Source: Nostoc sp. CHAB 5844
GTDB lineage: Bacteria > Cyanobacteriota > Cyanobacteriia > Cyanobacteriales > Nostocaceae
Length of the DNA stretch: 64,000 nt
Reading direction: 5' to 3'
Assembly: GCF_020829595.1 (NCBI RefSeq)
Contig: NZ_JAIVFW010000007.1
Span: 62,001 to 126,000 of the forward strand
The notes below the pieces were generated by a model. The model made no database searches and was not told where the DNA came from. It saw only the letters and a list, made by a program, of their open reading frames with translations. Of the stretch, positions 7,447 to 15,516 are shown piece by piece. Made by a program: the position numbers and the translations under genes. How positions within the stretch are numbered: the stretch's first letter is position 1; each line of letters starts with the position of its first letter.

Positions 7447-8493
7447 TTAGACTCCGGCATGGCCCAGGGCTAAACCGACAACCAACATTCCGAGAACAAG
7501 GAATGGTTGAGCGCTGGCTTGATATTTCACGTCATTTTTTAAGGGGTCGCGCAGGAAATACATATCCTGGAAAGTGATTTGCGGAACGAGTAATAGTACC
7601 AAGATGGCGGCGTATAAATTCTCGTGGATGCTGACGAGATAAGCAGCCATAAAGCCTTGAAATACATCAATCATCAGTACACAAATCCAGGCAGCGGTGG
7701 TGACACCAAACATTACAGGTAATGATTTTAATCCTAACTGGCGATCGCCTTCAACACTCTTGAAGTCATTAACAATGGCAATCCCCAACCCTGCCAAACT
7801 GTAAATTAAGGTGAGAATCAAAACTTTCCAATTCAGTTCACCAAACAAAGCATGACCAGCCCACCAAGGTAAGGCAATGTAGCTTGCACCTAAAGCATAA
7901 TTCCCCAGCCAGCCGTTTTGCTTCAGCTTGAGAGGAGGTGCAGAGTAGATGTAGGAAATGAATGAGCCAAAAATTGCTAAGACTGCGACACTAGGAAATG
8001 CGTGACCTGCCCAGACATCTAGTACATATGCCAAACTAATTCCAGATACTAATAATACTAAAATCTGGGTGACAACCTGGGGTACAGAAATTGCGCCGGA
8101 AGGAATAGGACGGTAGGGTTCGTTAATGGCATCAATTTCTCGGTCATAAAAATCATTCAAGGTTTGGGTGTAACCTGCCAACAGCGGCCCGGACAGTAAC
8201 ATACAAGCTGCGGCTTTCAAGACATTTTCTAATGTCCAGGTATAGTTACCAGAGGATGCCGCACCGCAGACGACACCCCAAATTAAGGGAATCCAAGTAA
8301 TTGGCTTCATCAATTGCAGGCGGATTTTCCAAAGGTCAGTTTCTCCTGGTGCTGCACCTTTCATCCCCAGTAGCTGCCGAGTTTTGGCACCAGCGCTTGT
8401 GGCTACTGTTCCTGCTTCACTAGAATTATCTATTACTGAGTCTACTGCCTCAGCTGGGTTGGAATTGGGGGGTATGGGAGTTGATTCAGACAT
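7447..8493 (-). CDS. chlG: Chlorophyll synthase ChlG
   Basis: This UbiA-type prenyltransferase attaches phytyl/geranylgeranyl diphosphate to chlorophyllide in the thylakoid membrane, the last step of chlorophyll a synthesis. Starting at the ATG at 8493 it has 348 residues and about eight or nine membrane helices. The first Asp-rich motif is NDFYDREID (about residue 113), followed by INEPYRPIPSG; the second is NDFKSVEGDRQLG. A start 60 bp upstream is open, but those residues derive from AAGTATG repeats, so MSESTPIPP is preferred. It is the third gene of a same-strand run with petP and get3d, 103 bp after get3d. Confidence 0.95.
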   Translation of the reverse strand: MSESTPIPPNSNPAEAVDSVIDNSSEAGTVATSAGAKTRQLLGMKGAAPGETDLWKIRLQLMKPITWIPLIWGVVCGAASSGNYTWTLENVLKAAACMLLSGPLLAGYTQTLNDFYDREIDAINEPYRPIPSGAISVPQVVTQILVLLVSGISLAYVLDVWAGHAFPSVAVLAIFGSFISYIYSAPPLKLKQNGWLGNYALGASYIALPWWAGHALFGELNWKVLILTLIYSLAGLGIAIVNDFKSVEGDRQLGLKSLPVMFGVTTAAWICVLMIDVFQGFMAAYLVSIHENLYAAILVLLLVPQITFQDMYFLRDPLKNDVKYQASAQPFLVLGMLVVGLALGHAGV

Positions 8494-8508
8494 AAGATTA
8501 TGTGTTGG

Positions 8509-8540
8509 AAAGTATGAAGTATGAAGTATGAAGTATGAAA
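8509..8540. repeat. AAGTATG heptamer tandem repeat upstream of chlG
   Basis: Four near-perfect copies of AGTATGA lie immediately upstream of the preferred chlG start and create a spurious in-frame N-terminal extension on the minus strand. Confidence 0.8.
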
Positions 8541-8595
8541 TTTTATTATTCATGTTTCAAGTTTCATACTTCATCCTTAAACTAATCTCTACGTT

Positions 8596-9696
8596 CTAAA
8601 AAGAAATAATCAGATAGTTATTTTGGAATTTCGCGCCTGTTACAGGTCTACCAGTCAAGGCTGGTGGTAGGAAGAGATTACGGCGTTGGTCGCCTGCTTC
8701 TACTGTTACTTCTGGGCCAACCTGGGTGAGTTTTACCTGCTTTTTATCAAATCCAGGCAAGAATAAGCGTACCTGACGGTTGTGGACATCAACTTCAATT
8801 GGTTTAGGTGCTTGGTGTGCTTGCTCTACAAAGTTGGGTAAAGCATCGATGAGCGGTTGCCAGTTACCTTGTACAACGTCAGGGACAACACTTACAGCTA
8901 ACGGTACAAATTCCGCTGCTAAGTTTGCTGTTGTCTGGTCATAAATTTGGACAACACCACCAACCGTGAGACCAACTTGTTGAGCGCTACCCCACAAATA
9001 ACGAGCAACTGCCACTTCAATGGGGTCATTGGTAGTTACCAAAAAGGCGGCAATTCTGTTGGGGTCAGCTAAAGCAGCTTTGCCCTTGTCTAAAAAATCG
9101 TTGACTTGGTTGGTGGGTTGAGCAAAGTTATCTGCTGTCCAATTGACGTTGAAAAAACTGGTAATCAGTGGTTGAATTAACGGCGATTCTGTAAGTGTCT
9201 TGCCTAAATCGGAGTTGACAAATAACTGTCGAAATCGCCGGACATACCAACTGAGAGATTCTGGCAAACCCAACAGTCTTAAAGTAAAAGAATCGCCAGT
9301 GCCATCGTAAATAATTGCATCATATTTGCCACTGGCATCATATTCGCGGATAGCATTTAAAGCGAGGGCGCTGTCCATTCCTGGCAATGCTACCAGTTCT
9401 TGACCGTAAACCTCTTTAAAAATGGGTGTACGGAGGTATTGTGCCTCTAGTTTTTTGACTTCTTCCCAGTTGCGTTCTAGTAGTACAGATGCTGGCAACT
9501 GTACTGCTTGCAAATTAGGAGCGATTTGTTGAGGGTCGGCAGAAAGTGTTTGATCTAATAGGATAGGTAACACTGGTTCTGCCAGACCTGCCAGGAGTAC
9601 ACGCTTACCTTGACTTGCCAATAGTTTAGCTGCGGCGATCGCAATTTTGCTACGAGCGATGCCGCCTTTGCCCAAAAATGTCAATATTAGGGACAT
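8596..9696 (-). CDS. get3d: Get3d: ArsA/Get3-family ATPase with C-terminal alpha-crystallin-like domain
   Basis: The 366-residue protein has the ArsA/Get3 fold. A deviant P-loop reads GKGGIARSK at 9-17: the signature Lys10 is kept, but the usual GKT is replaced by ARS. Switch-like motifs IIYDGTGDS and VTTNDP follow. The last 70 residues (about 297-366, from IEVDVHNRQVRLFLPGF) form an Hsp20-like beta domain. That architecture and the incomplete active site match Get3d of cyanobacteria and chloroplasts, reported to have ATPase activity and to bind tail-anchored proteins. It lies between petP (87 bp) and chlG (103 bp) on the same strand, which fits a role in photosynthetic membrane assembly. Confidence 0.88.
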   Translation of the reverse strand: MSLILTFLGKGGIARSKIAIAAAKLLASQGKRVLLAGLAEPVLPILLDQTLSADPQQIAPNLQAVQLPASVLLERNWEEVKKLEAQYLRTPIFKEVYGQELVALPGMDSALALNAIREYDASGKYDAIIYDGTGDSFTLRLLGLPESLSWYVRRFRQLFVNSDLGKTLTESPLIQPLITSFFNVNWTADNFAQPTNQVNDFLDKGKAALADPNRIAAFLVTTNDPIEVAVARYLWGSAQQVGLTVGGVVQIYDQTTANLAAEFVPLAVSVVPDVVQGNWQPLIDALPNFVEQAHQAPKPIEVDVHNRQVRLFLPGFDKKQVKLTQVGPEVTVEAGDQRRNLFLPPALTGRPVTGAKFQNNYLIISF

Positions 9697-9782
9697 TTCT
9701 TGATTTCCAATTACCGCCTGTCTTTTCTACTCCAACTTAGCACTAGGCAAATACTCTTAGCTTCCACCTTGAGTGAGCCTGA

Positions 9783-9974
9783 CTACACTGGTTTGATTTC
9801 GTCTTCAAAAAACCAAGTGGCACTATTATCTTCAAACTTCACCACTATGCCAACGCCGCTGCCATCGGTAACTTTATAACCTTCAATAACGCCGACTTTG
9901 CCGAGTTTTTGAGCAACTGAGTTGGGTACGCGATCGCGTAAACGAAACACCTTAACCTTTTGTCCGATTTCCAT
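9783..9974 (-). CDS. petP: PetP, small subunit of cytochrome b6f (DUF2862)
   Basis: The 63-residue soluble protein matches the DUF2862/PetP pattern: an SH3-like barrel with MEIGQKVKVFRLRDRV at the start, GKVGVIEGYKVTDGSGVG in the middle and the ending ATWFFEDE. PetP is a peripheral cytoplasmic-side subunit of the cyanobacterial cytochrome b6f complex that affects electron flow. It is the first gene of the likely petP-get3d-chlG run on the minus strand. Confidence 0.88.
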   Translation of the reverse strand: MEIGQKVKVFRLRDRVPNSVAQKLGKVGVIEGYKVTDGSGVGIVVKFEDNSATWFFEDEIKPV

Positions 9975-10059
9975 GCTGCCTGATTACAATGCAATAAACC
10001 AAATCTCAGTTTAGCGGAATCTGGGACTCATCTGTTAGATATGTAGATCAGGATTTAGC

Positions 10060-10190
10060 AGGGGTGTAAGGGTGCAGGGGTGCGAGGGGAGCCAGTGCGT
10101 TGCGGTGAATCAGTGCGGCGGGAGGGTTTCCCTCCGCAGGCAACTGTGAACCCGAAGGGAGGTTCCCTCCGTGTAGCAACTGGCGTGAGC
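10060..10190. repeat. GC-rich interspersed palindromic repeat cluster
   Basis: Contains the palindromic core GGGAGGGTTTCCCTCC (about 10120-10135) followed by GCAGGCAACTG, then a second related palindrome GGGAGGTTCCCTCC (about 10157-10170). The 36-bp stretch 10111-10146 recurs at 52968-53003 with one mismatch. Short ORFs across this stretch are repeat artefacts. Confidence 0.8.
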
Positions 10191-10211
10191 AAATAACTAT
10201 TTCCTGTTCCC

Positions 10212-10262
10212 TTCTTGACAATGACCAATGACAAATCACAAATAACCATTGACCATTGACCA
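10212..10262. repeat. Tandem repeat of (A)CCAATGAC/CCATTGA units
   Basis: Units such as TGACCAATGACAAAT and CCATTGACCATTGACC lie directly upstream of the Uma2 gene and supply its spurious upstream start codon. Confidence 0.7.
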
Positions 10263-10303
10263 AAAGCTTAAAATTAAATCAACAATCACACAGGTACATC
10301 ATT

Positions 10304-11170
10304 ATGTATCAAACTGACCCACCACGTCCCCCCCAAGAAACCATGCCTACTATGTGGGATTTACCTAGTGAAGAAATTCCAGGGGAATCAGATTTACCAG
10401 ATGAATTTCATCCTCGTCCGCCCCAAGAAACCATGCCTACCATGTATGATTTACCCAGTGAATTGGTGGGGGAATCAGGTTTGCCAGACGAATTTCATTG
10501 TATTCAAGCAGATTTACTCAGTGAGACTTGTCAACATCCTAACTATTCATCAACAGAAATTTTACTGGCAAGCGATTTAAATCTCTACTACGATCCCCGC
10601 CATACATTATGGTACAAGCGCCCTGATTGGTACATGGTTTTAGGAGTACCAACTGCTGATCAACAACAAGAATTACGTTTAAGTTACGTCATTTGGCAAG
10701 AAGGCGTTGCGCCATTTTTGGTAGTTGAACTACTTTCACCAGGTACAGAACAGGAAGATTTAGGTCAAACACTACGGGAAACGAACAAACCTCCCACCAA
10801 ATGGGAAGTATATGAGCGGATTTTGCGTGTTCCCTATTATGTTGTCTATGACCGCTACGAAAATAATTTGCGGGCTTTTAAAATCAATGGTGCTGGTTAT
10901 GAGGCTATATCTTTACCAGAGCCAAGATTTTGGTTGAAAGAATTAGACTTAGGATTAGGTCTTTGGCAAGGTACTTATCAGCAGGCTACAGGTTTATGGT
11001 TACGCTGGTATAACACCGCAGGTTGGATACCAACCCTGAAAGAACAAGCTGAGCAAGAACACCAACGGGCTGAACAAGAACACCAACGGGCTGAACAAGA
11101 ACGTCAACGGGCTGATAGACTAGCGGAATATTTGCGTTCCCAAGGAATTGATCCAGATAATTTGAATTAA
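10304..11170 (+). CDS. Uma2 family (DUF820, restriction-endonuclease-like fold) protein
   Basis: The protein has 288 residues from the ATG at 10304; an in-frame ATG at 10256 lies in tandem-repeat sequence and is less likely. The central domain shows the Uma2/DUF820 pattern: YDPRHTLWYKRPDWYMVLG, then VWQEG-like and VVELLSPGTE, corresponding to the D-ExK nuclease-like core. The N-terminus holds two tandem copies of a 29-residue unit (PRPPQETMP...DEFH). The C-terminus is a coiled-coil of 7-residue repeats (AEQEHQR) encoded by 21-bp tandem repeats. The family is highly amplified in cyanobacteria; a DNA-cleavage role is suggested by fold only. Confidence 0.85.
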   Translation: MYQTDPPRPPQETMPTMWDLPSEEIPGESDLPDEFHPRPPQETMPTMYDLPSELVGESGLPDEFHCIQADLLSETCQHPNYSSTEILLASDLNLYYDPRHTLWYKRPDWYMVLGVPTADQQQELRLSYVIWQEGVAPFLVVELLSPGTEQEDLGQTLRETNKPPTKWEVYERILRVPYYVVYDRYENNLRAFKINGAGYEAISLPEPRFWLKELDLGLGLWQGTYQQATGLWLRWYNTAGWIPTLKEQAEQEHQRAEQEHQRAEQERQRADRLAEYLRSQGIDPDNLN

Positions 11171-11174
11171 GTTA

Positions 11175-12290
11175 TCAAGCTGAGTTCTGATCTATAATTT
11201 CCAGCCACCGCGACACTAATTCATCCCAAGAATAGATTGTATCAGTTGGAGTTTGGGAATGCTCATAAGTTTGCGCGGCAATTAACGCTTGGTAAATGCT
11301 ACTTTTATCTCCTGGTTGATAGTAAAAAATATTTGTCCTAGATGATGACAGATAAGCAGGAGCCACAATTGGTAGTTGACAGTAACTATATTGAATAATT
11401 TTTAGACTGTCAGTAAAACATTCAGCCCCAGGGCTATATGCTAGTGTCTGAAGTGCAATATCTGCATATTTAATATAAGGAATTGTAGACTCAAAGGGTA
11501 ACTCTTGATAAGCAATAATATTTTTTCTCTTAGGTAAATTATTAATTGGCCCAATAATATGAAATTGCCAATTGGGAAATAATTGACTGGCTTGTGCTAA
11601 AAAGTCGTAATCGAAATGAGCGTTACCGACAAAAACTAAGTTGGGTGTTCCCGATGCTGGGTAAGGATTGGCATACTCTTGTGTAAATAAATCTTTACGA
11701 ATGCCATGTAACTCTAATTCTAAATTAGGTAAGCCAGCAAATAGACGGTAAATATGATGGCTGGGAACACTAACTAAATCAAATTTGGGGGCAATGCGTG
11801 ACTCCGTTTCTAATACAACCGAGTGGTTACGTAGCAGGCGCAAGTCATCAGACACTCTATAGATAAACCGAGCTTGAGGATTGAGTTGTTTACATCTATC
11901 AAATAGTAGCAAAGCTGGCGTACTCTCAAATATAAACAAGTCAGTATCTTGTAGTAGAGGTTCTATCGTTCCTAGAGGAAGTTGACCGTATAAATTGAAC
12001 AAACCACGGCTAAGATAATTGAGTAAATTAGAGCGCAGATTAGCTGGATGCCAAGGTGTAAACCAAACGTAGCTCCAGAAATTTGTCCGCATTTGCTGAA
12101 GTTGGTTTGCTTCTTGTAATACAGGATAAGCTAGGCGGTAGTCTCGACGAATTACAGACAGCCAACTCAAAGCGGCAGTGACAAAAATAACCTCCCATCC
12201 CTGATGCCAAAAAGCATCTGCCAGCCAGTGAAAACCTGCTTTGCGTTTGGAATTCCAATAGTGTCCAGTAATTAAAACTACACGCTTCAT
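11175..12290 (-). CDS. GumK-like glycosyltransferase (GT70-type, probable glucuronosyltransferase)
   Basis: About 371 residues from MKRVVLITGHYW; an ATG 12 bp upstream is also possible. The order of motifs resembles Xanthomonas GumK: an N-terminal GHYWNSKRKAGFHWLADA, the mid-protein DLFIFESTPALLLFDRC, then a YRVSDDLR segment, then IAPKFDLVSVPS, and a C-terminal donor-site region with SLKIIQYSYCQLPIVAP. GumK transfers glucuronic acid from UDP-GlcA to a lipid-linked oligosaccharide. It is divergent from the wbpA-like gene, which makes a UDP-uronic acid, so a role in the same glycan is plausible. The exact donor is unproven. Confidence 0.72.
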   Translation of the reverse strand: MKRVVLITGHYWNSKRKAGFHWLADAFWHQGWEVIFVTAALSWLSVIRRDYRLAYPVLQEANQLQQMRTNFWSYVWFTPWHPANLRSNLLNYLSRGLFNLYGQLPLGTIEPLLQDTDLFIFESTPALLLFDRCKQLNPQARFIYRVSDDLRLLRNHSVVLETESRIAPKFDLVSVPSHHIYRLFAGLPNLELELHGIRKDLFTQEYANPYPASGTPNLVFVGNAHFDYDFLAQASQLFPNWQFHIIGPINNLPKRKNIIAYQELPFESTIPYIKYADIALQTLAYSPGAECFTDSLKIIQYSYCQLPIVAPAYLSSSRTNIFYYQPGDKSSIYQALIAAQTYEHSQTPTDTIYSWDELVSRWLEIIDQNSA

Positions 12291-12302
12291 AACTTGTTGC
12301 AT

Positions 12303-12639
12303 ATCATCATGAATATTGACCTCAAACTGCTAAACTAATACATCTGTAGTAATTCAATGAATGCTGAAGTTACCCAGGTCATTCTTTATCTATTGAGTGA
12401 TTTGTATGATGATAATAAATCAACTCAATGATTAAATAATTCTGCATTTGTCTGCTGCGCTTAATCTAGAGTCACTTTGATAAATTAAAAATTATTTTTT
12501 ATCTAGTCTTGTTAAAATTTTTACAATAATTTTAAAAGATTTATTTTGCTGTTATCCAGATTGTGAAATATTAGAAATACTCTGCATGACAGCAGGTAAA
12601 ATTTTAAATTTTCCAGGTGTAATTATTAGGTATACAGTC
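12303..12639. promoter_or_regulatory. Divergent promoter region between GumK-like gene and the polysaccharide operon
   Basis: AT-rich spacer of about 340 bp separating leftward and rightward transcription units. The long rightward run of plus-strand genes that follows must have a promoter here, but I could not identify a convincing -35/-10 pair among the many A/T tracts. Confidence 0.45.
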
Positions 12640-13968
12640 ATGTTTGAAAAACCTTCTGTTTTATTAGATTTACAAGAAAAGATTAGAACACATACAGCGA
12701 TCGTTGGGGTTGTAGGGTTGGGATATGTAGGACTCCCTTTTGCTGTCGAAAAAGCCAAAGTTGGTTATCAGGTAGTGGGAATTGAGCAAAATCCCCAAAG
12801 GGCTGAAAAAGTCAACATGGCTGACAATTACATCACAGACATTAAAGATGAAGATTTGAAACAAGTTGTCAGCAGTGGCAATTTACAAGCAGTGTTGAAT
12901 TTCGATTGCGTCTCAGAGATGGACGTGATTGTAATTTGCGTCCCCACACCATTGACAAAAAATTTAACACCAAACTTGAGTTATGTAGAAAGTGTGACTC
13001 ATTCTATTGCTAAACGCTTACGACCAGGACAGTTAGTAACCTTAGAATCTACCACTTATCCCGGCACTACGGATGAGGTGATGCGTCCAGTATTAGAACA
13101 AATTAGTGGTTTAAAGCAGGGACAAGATTTCTTTCTCGCTCATTCGCCAGAACGGGTAGATCCAGGTAATCAACGCTATACGACTAAAAATACTAATAAG
13201 GTTGTTGGCGCATCGGATACTCATTCCCTGGAAGTGGCAACATTATTTTACAAACAGACAATTGATCATGTAGTACCTGTGAGTAGCGCTAAGGCAGCAG
13301 AACTTGTGAAGGTGTTTGAAAATACTTTTCGGGCTGTGAATATTGCTTTGGTGAATGAGTTGGCGTTATTGTGCGATCGCATCGATTTAAATGTGTGGGA
13401 AGTATTAGACGCTGCTAATACCAAACCTTTTGGAATTATGCCTTTCTATCCTGGCCCTGGTGTTGGGGGTCACTGCATCCCGATTGACCCCCATTATTTA
13501 GAATGGAAAGCTAAAGAAGTTAATTTTAATACTCACTTTATCGCCTTGGCGGGAGAAATCAATCGCTCCATGCCTCTGTTTGTCAGAGAAAAAGCCCGCA
13601 GAGTCCTGAATGATTTGGGTTTAGCCCCAGCGAAATCGAAAATCTTAGTAATTGGGACAGCTTACAAAAAAGACCTCGGTGACTGGCGAGAATCACCAGC
13701 AATCATGGTAATTAATTATTTACTAGAAGATAAAATCACAGTGACTTACCATGATCCTTATGTGCCGCAAATTGAAGTCCAAGGTCAAAATTTCGCTAGT
13801 TTGCCATTAACTGATGAGAATATCGCTGCTGCTGACTTGGTAATTATTGCCACAGACCATAGTCAAGTAGATTATGTCAATTTAGTCGCAAAAGCTCAAG
13901 CAGTTCTCGATACCAGAGGGATCACTCGACATCTCGATTGCCTCCACGATAAAGTAACTTTGCTGTAG
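12640..13968 (+). CDS. wbpA: Nucleotide-sugar dehydrogenase, WbpA-like UDP-GlcNAc 6-dehydrogenase
   Basis: From the ATG at 12640 the protein has 442 residues; an in-frame ATG 54 bp upstream adds a non-conserved leader. The UDP-glucose/GDP-mannose dehydrogenase family signature is complete: Rossmann GVVGLGYVGLP near residues 23-33, Lys224 in ELVKVFENTFRAVN, and catalytic Cys279 in GVGGHCIPIDP. The branch is that of WecC/WbpA enzymes, which oxidise N-acetylated UDP-hexosamines to uronic acids. The three following genes (WbpB, WbpD, WbpE-like) point to UDP-GlcNAc as substrate. Confidence 0.82.
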   Translation: MFEKPSVLLDLQEKIRTHTAIVGVVGLGYVGLPFAVEKAKVGYQVVGIEQNPQRAEKVNMADNYITDIKDEDLKQVVSSGNLQAVLNFDCVSEMDVIVICVPTPLTKNLTPNLSYVESVTHSIAKRLRPGQLVTLESTTYPGTTDEVMRPVLEQISGLKQGQDFFLAHSPERVDPGNQRYTTKNTNKVVGASDTHSLEVATLFYKQTIDHVVPVSSAKAAELVKVFENTFRAVNIALVNELALLCDRIDLNVWEVLDAANTKPFGIMPFYPGPGVGGHCIPIDPHYLEWKAKEVNFNTHFIALAGEINRSMPLFVREKARRVLNDLGLAPAKSKILVIGTAYKKDLGDWRESPAIMVINYLLEDKITVTYHDPYVPQIEVQGQNFASLPLTDENIAAADLVIIATDHSQVDYVNLVAKAQAVLDTRGITRHLDCLHDKVTLL

Positions 13969-13979
13969 GGATAGGTAAA

Positions 13980-14942
13980 GTGGTGACAAATTCAACACAA
14001 ACACAAGTAATTGTAGTTGGGGCGGGAAACTGGGGGAAAAACTTAGTGCGGAATTTCCACGCTTTAGGGTCATTAGCGGGAGTTGCCGAAGCTTATCCTA
14101 GTTTACGAGAAGCGATCGCTACAACGTACCCAGATATTACCATTTATGTTGATTTTCAAGCAGCCTTAGCAACTGATGTACCGGCATTGGTCTTGGCAAC
14201 ACCAGCACCCAGCCACTACGAATTGGCAATGGCAGCTTTACAAGCAGGGAAAGATGTGTTTGTGGAAAAGCCGATGACGCTGCGGACTGAAGAAGCTAGA
14301 CAACTGGCCGAATACGCCGACAAACAAGGGCGGATTTTAATGGTAGGACATTTATTGTTGTACCAGCCTGCGATCGCTTGGATGCGGGATTATCTAGCCA
14401 GCGGGAAAGCTGGGAAAGTGCTGCACGTCGCCACTCGCCGCTTAAAATTGGGCAAAGTCCGCACAGAAGAAAATGTCTGGTGGTCATTTGCCCCCCATGA
14501 TGTTTCAGTGGTACTCGATTTGCTAGGCAATCCCAAATTGCAAAGCATCCAAGCTCAAGGTCATGCTATATTGCAACCCAGTATTGAAGATTACGTGCAA
14601 GTAGACCTCCGCTTTAGTAGTGGTCAATCAGCCCAGATTAATTGTTCTTGGTACTGGCCGTTAACAGAACGTAGTACTGTAGTGATTGCCGAAACGCAGA
14701 TGTTGGTTTACGATGAAGTCTCTCAAACGGTGACTATCCATCACAAACATATTGACCAAGATTTAAAACATTACGACCAAGGCAGTGAAACCGTGGAAGT
14801 AGCAGCATCAGAACCTCTGAAAATTGAGTGTAGACACTTCCTAGATTGTCTACAAACCCGTCAAACACCGCGTTCTGATGGGTGGAATGGCGTAGCAGTC
14901 GTTGAAATTTTAGAGGAGGCGCAGAAATTCCTACATGGCTAA
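13980..14942 (+). CDS. wbpB: WbpB-like NAD-dependent UDP-GlcNAcA 3-dehydrogenase (Gfo/Idh/MocA family)
   Basis: The 320-residue oxidoreductase has a Rossmann motif [11 protein letters not shown] at the N-terminus and the family's EKP motif (VFVEKPMTL, about residues 97-105). In the WbpB role it oxidises C3 of UDP-N-acetyl-glucosaminuronate to the 3-keto sugar that WbpE aminates. The start is a GTG at 13980 (a second GTG follows at once), 11 bp after the wbpA stop. It overlaps the acetyltransferase gene by 8 bp, consistent with translational coupling. Confidence 0.8.
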   Translation: MVTNSTQTQVIVVGAGNWGKNLVRNFHALGSLAGVAEAYPSLREAIATTYPDITIYVDFQAALATDVPALVLATPAPSHYELAMAALQAGKDVFVEKPMTLRTEEARQLAEYADKQGRILMVGHLLLYQPAIAWMRDYLASGKAGKVLHVATRRLKLGKVRTEENVWWSFAPHDVSVVLDLLGNPKLQSIQAQGHAILQPSIEDYVQVDLRFSSGQSAQINCSWYWPLTERSTVVIAETQMLVYDEVSQTVTIHHKHIDQDLKHYDQGSETVEVAASEPLKIECRHFLDCLQTRQTPRSDGWNGVAVVEILEEAQKFLHG

Positions 14943-15516
14943 TTATTTTGTACATGAATCCAGTTATGTGGATGAAGGCGCTGAAATTGGCGAAGGTACA
15001 AAAATTTGGCACTTTTGCCACATCTTCGGTAAAGCGAAAATTGGGCGTAACTGCATTTTCGGGCAGAATGTTTTAGTCTCCAATAACGTAGTTGTCGGTG
15101 ATTATTGCAAAATTCAAAATAACGTCTCGCTGTACGAAGGCGTTATTTTGGAAGACTACGTTTTCTGCGGCCCCAGCATGGTATTTACTAACGTCAAAAC
15201 ACCCCGTTGTGAATTTCCACGCAATACCAGTAATGATTACCTGCGTACTTTAGTTAAGCGCGGTAGCAGTATAGGCGCAAATGCCACCATTGTTTGTGGT
15301 GTTACCTTGCATGAATGTGCTTTTGTAGCTGCCGGCGCAGTCGTGACAAAAGATGTACCATCTTATGCAATGGTAGCTGGAGTACCCGCCAACATAATTG
15401 GTTGGATGAGTGCCTACGGGGATGTGCTACAGTTTGATGCTGATGGCTATGCTGTAGATTCTACAGGTACTAAATATCAACAAGTCTCAGAGAAAGAAGT
15501 GATAAGGGTTTCATGA
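14935..15516 (+). CDS. wbpD: WbpD-like N-acetyltransferase (left-handed beta-helix)
   Basis: The 193-residue protein consists of hexapeptide repeats: the series [46 protein letters not shown]. It ends in the typical [22 protein letters not shown]. WbpD acetylates the 3-amino group of UDP-GlcNAc3NA using acetyl-CoA; the trimer active site lies between subunits. It overlaps wbpB by 8 bp and the aminotransferase gene by 4 bp (ATGA), so the group is a tight operon. Confidence 0.83.
   Translation: MANYFVHESSYVDEGAEIGEGTKIWHFCHIFGKAKIGRNCIFGQNVLVSNNVVVGDYCKIQNNVSLYEGVILEDYVFCGPSMVFTNVKTPRCEFPRNTSNDYLRTLVKRGSSIGANATIVCGVTLHECAFVAAGAVVTKDVPSYAMVAGVPANIIGWMSAYGDVLQFDADGYAVDSTGTKYQQVSEKEVIRVS

Noticed and set aside
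10048-10263. Overlapping minus-strand ORFs of 64-71 codons
   Set aside because: They read through the GC-rich palindromic repeat and CCATTGA tandem repeats; translations are repeat-like and match no protein.
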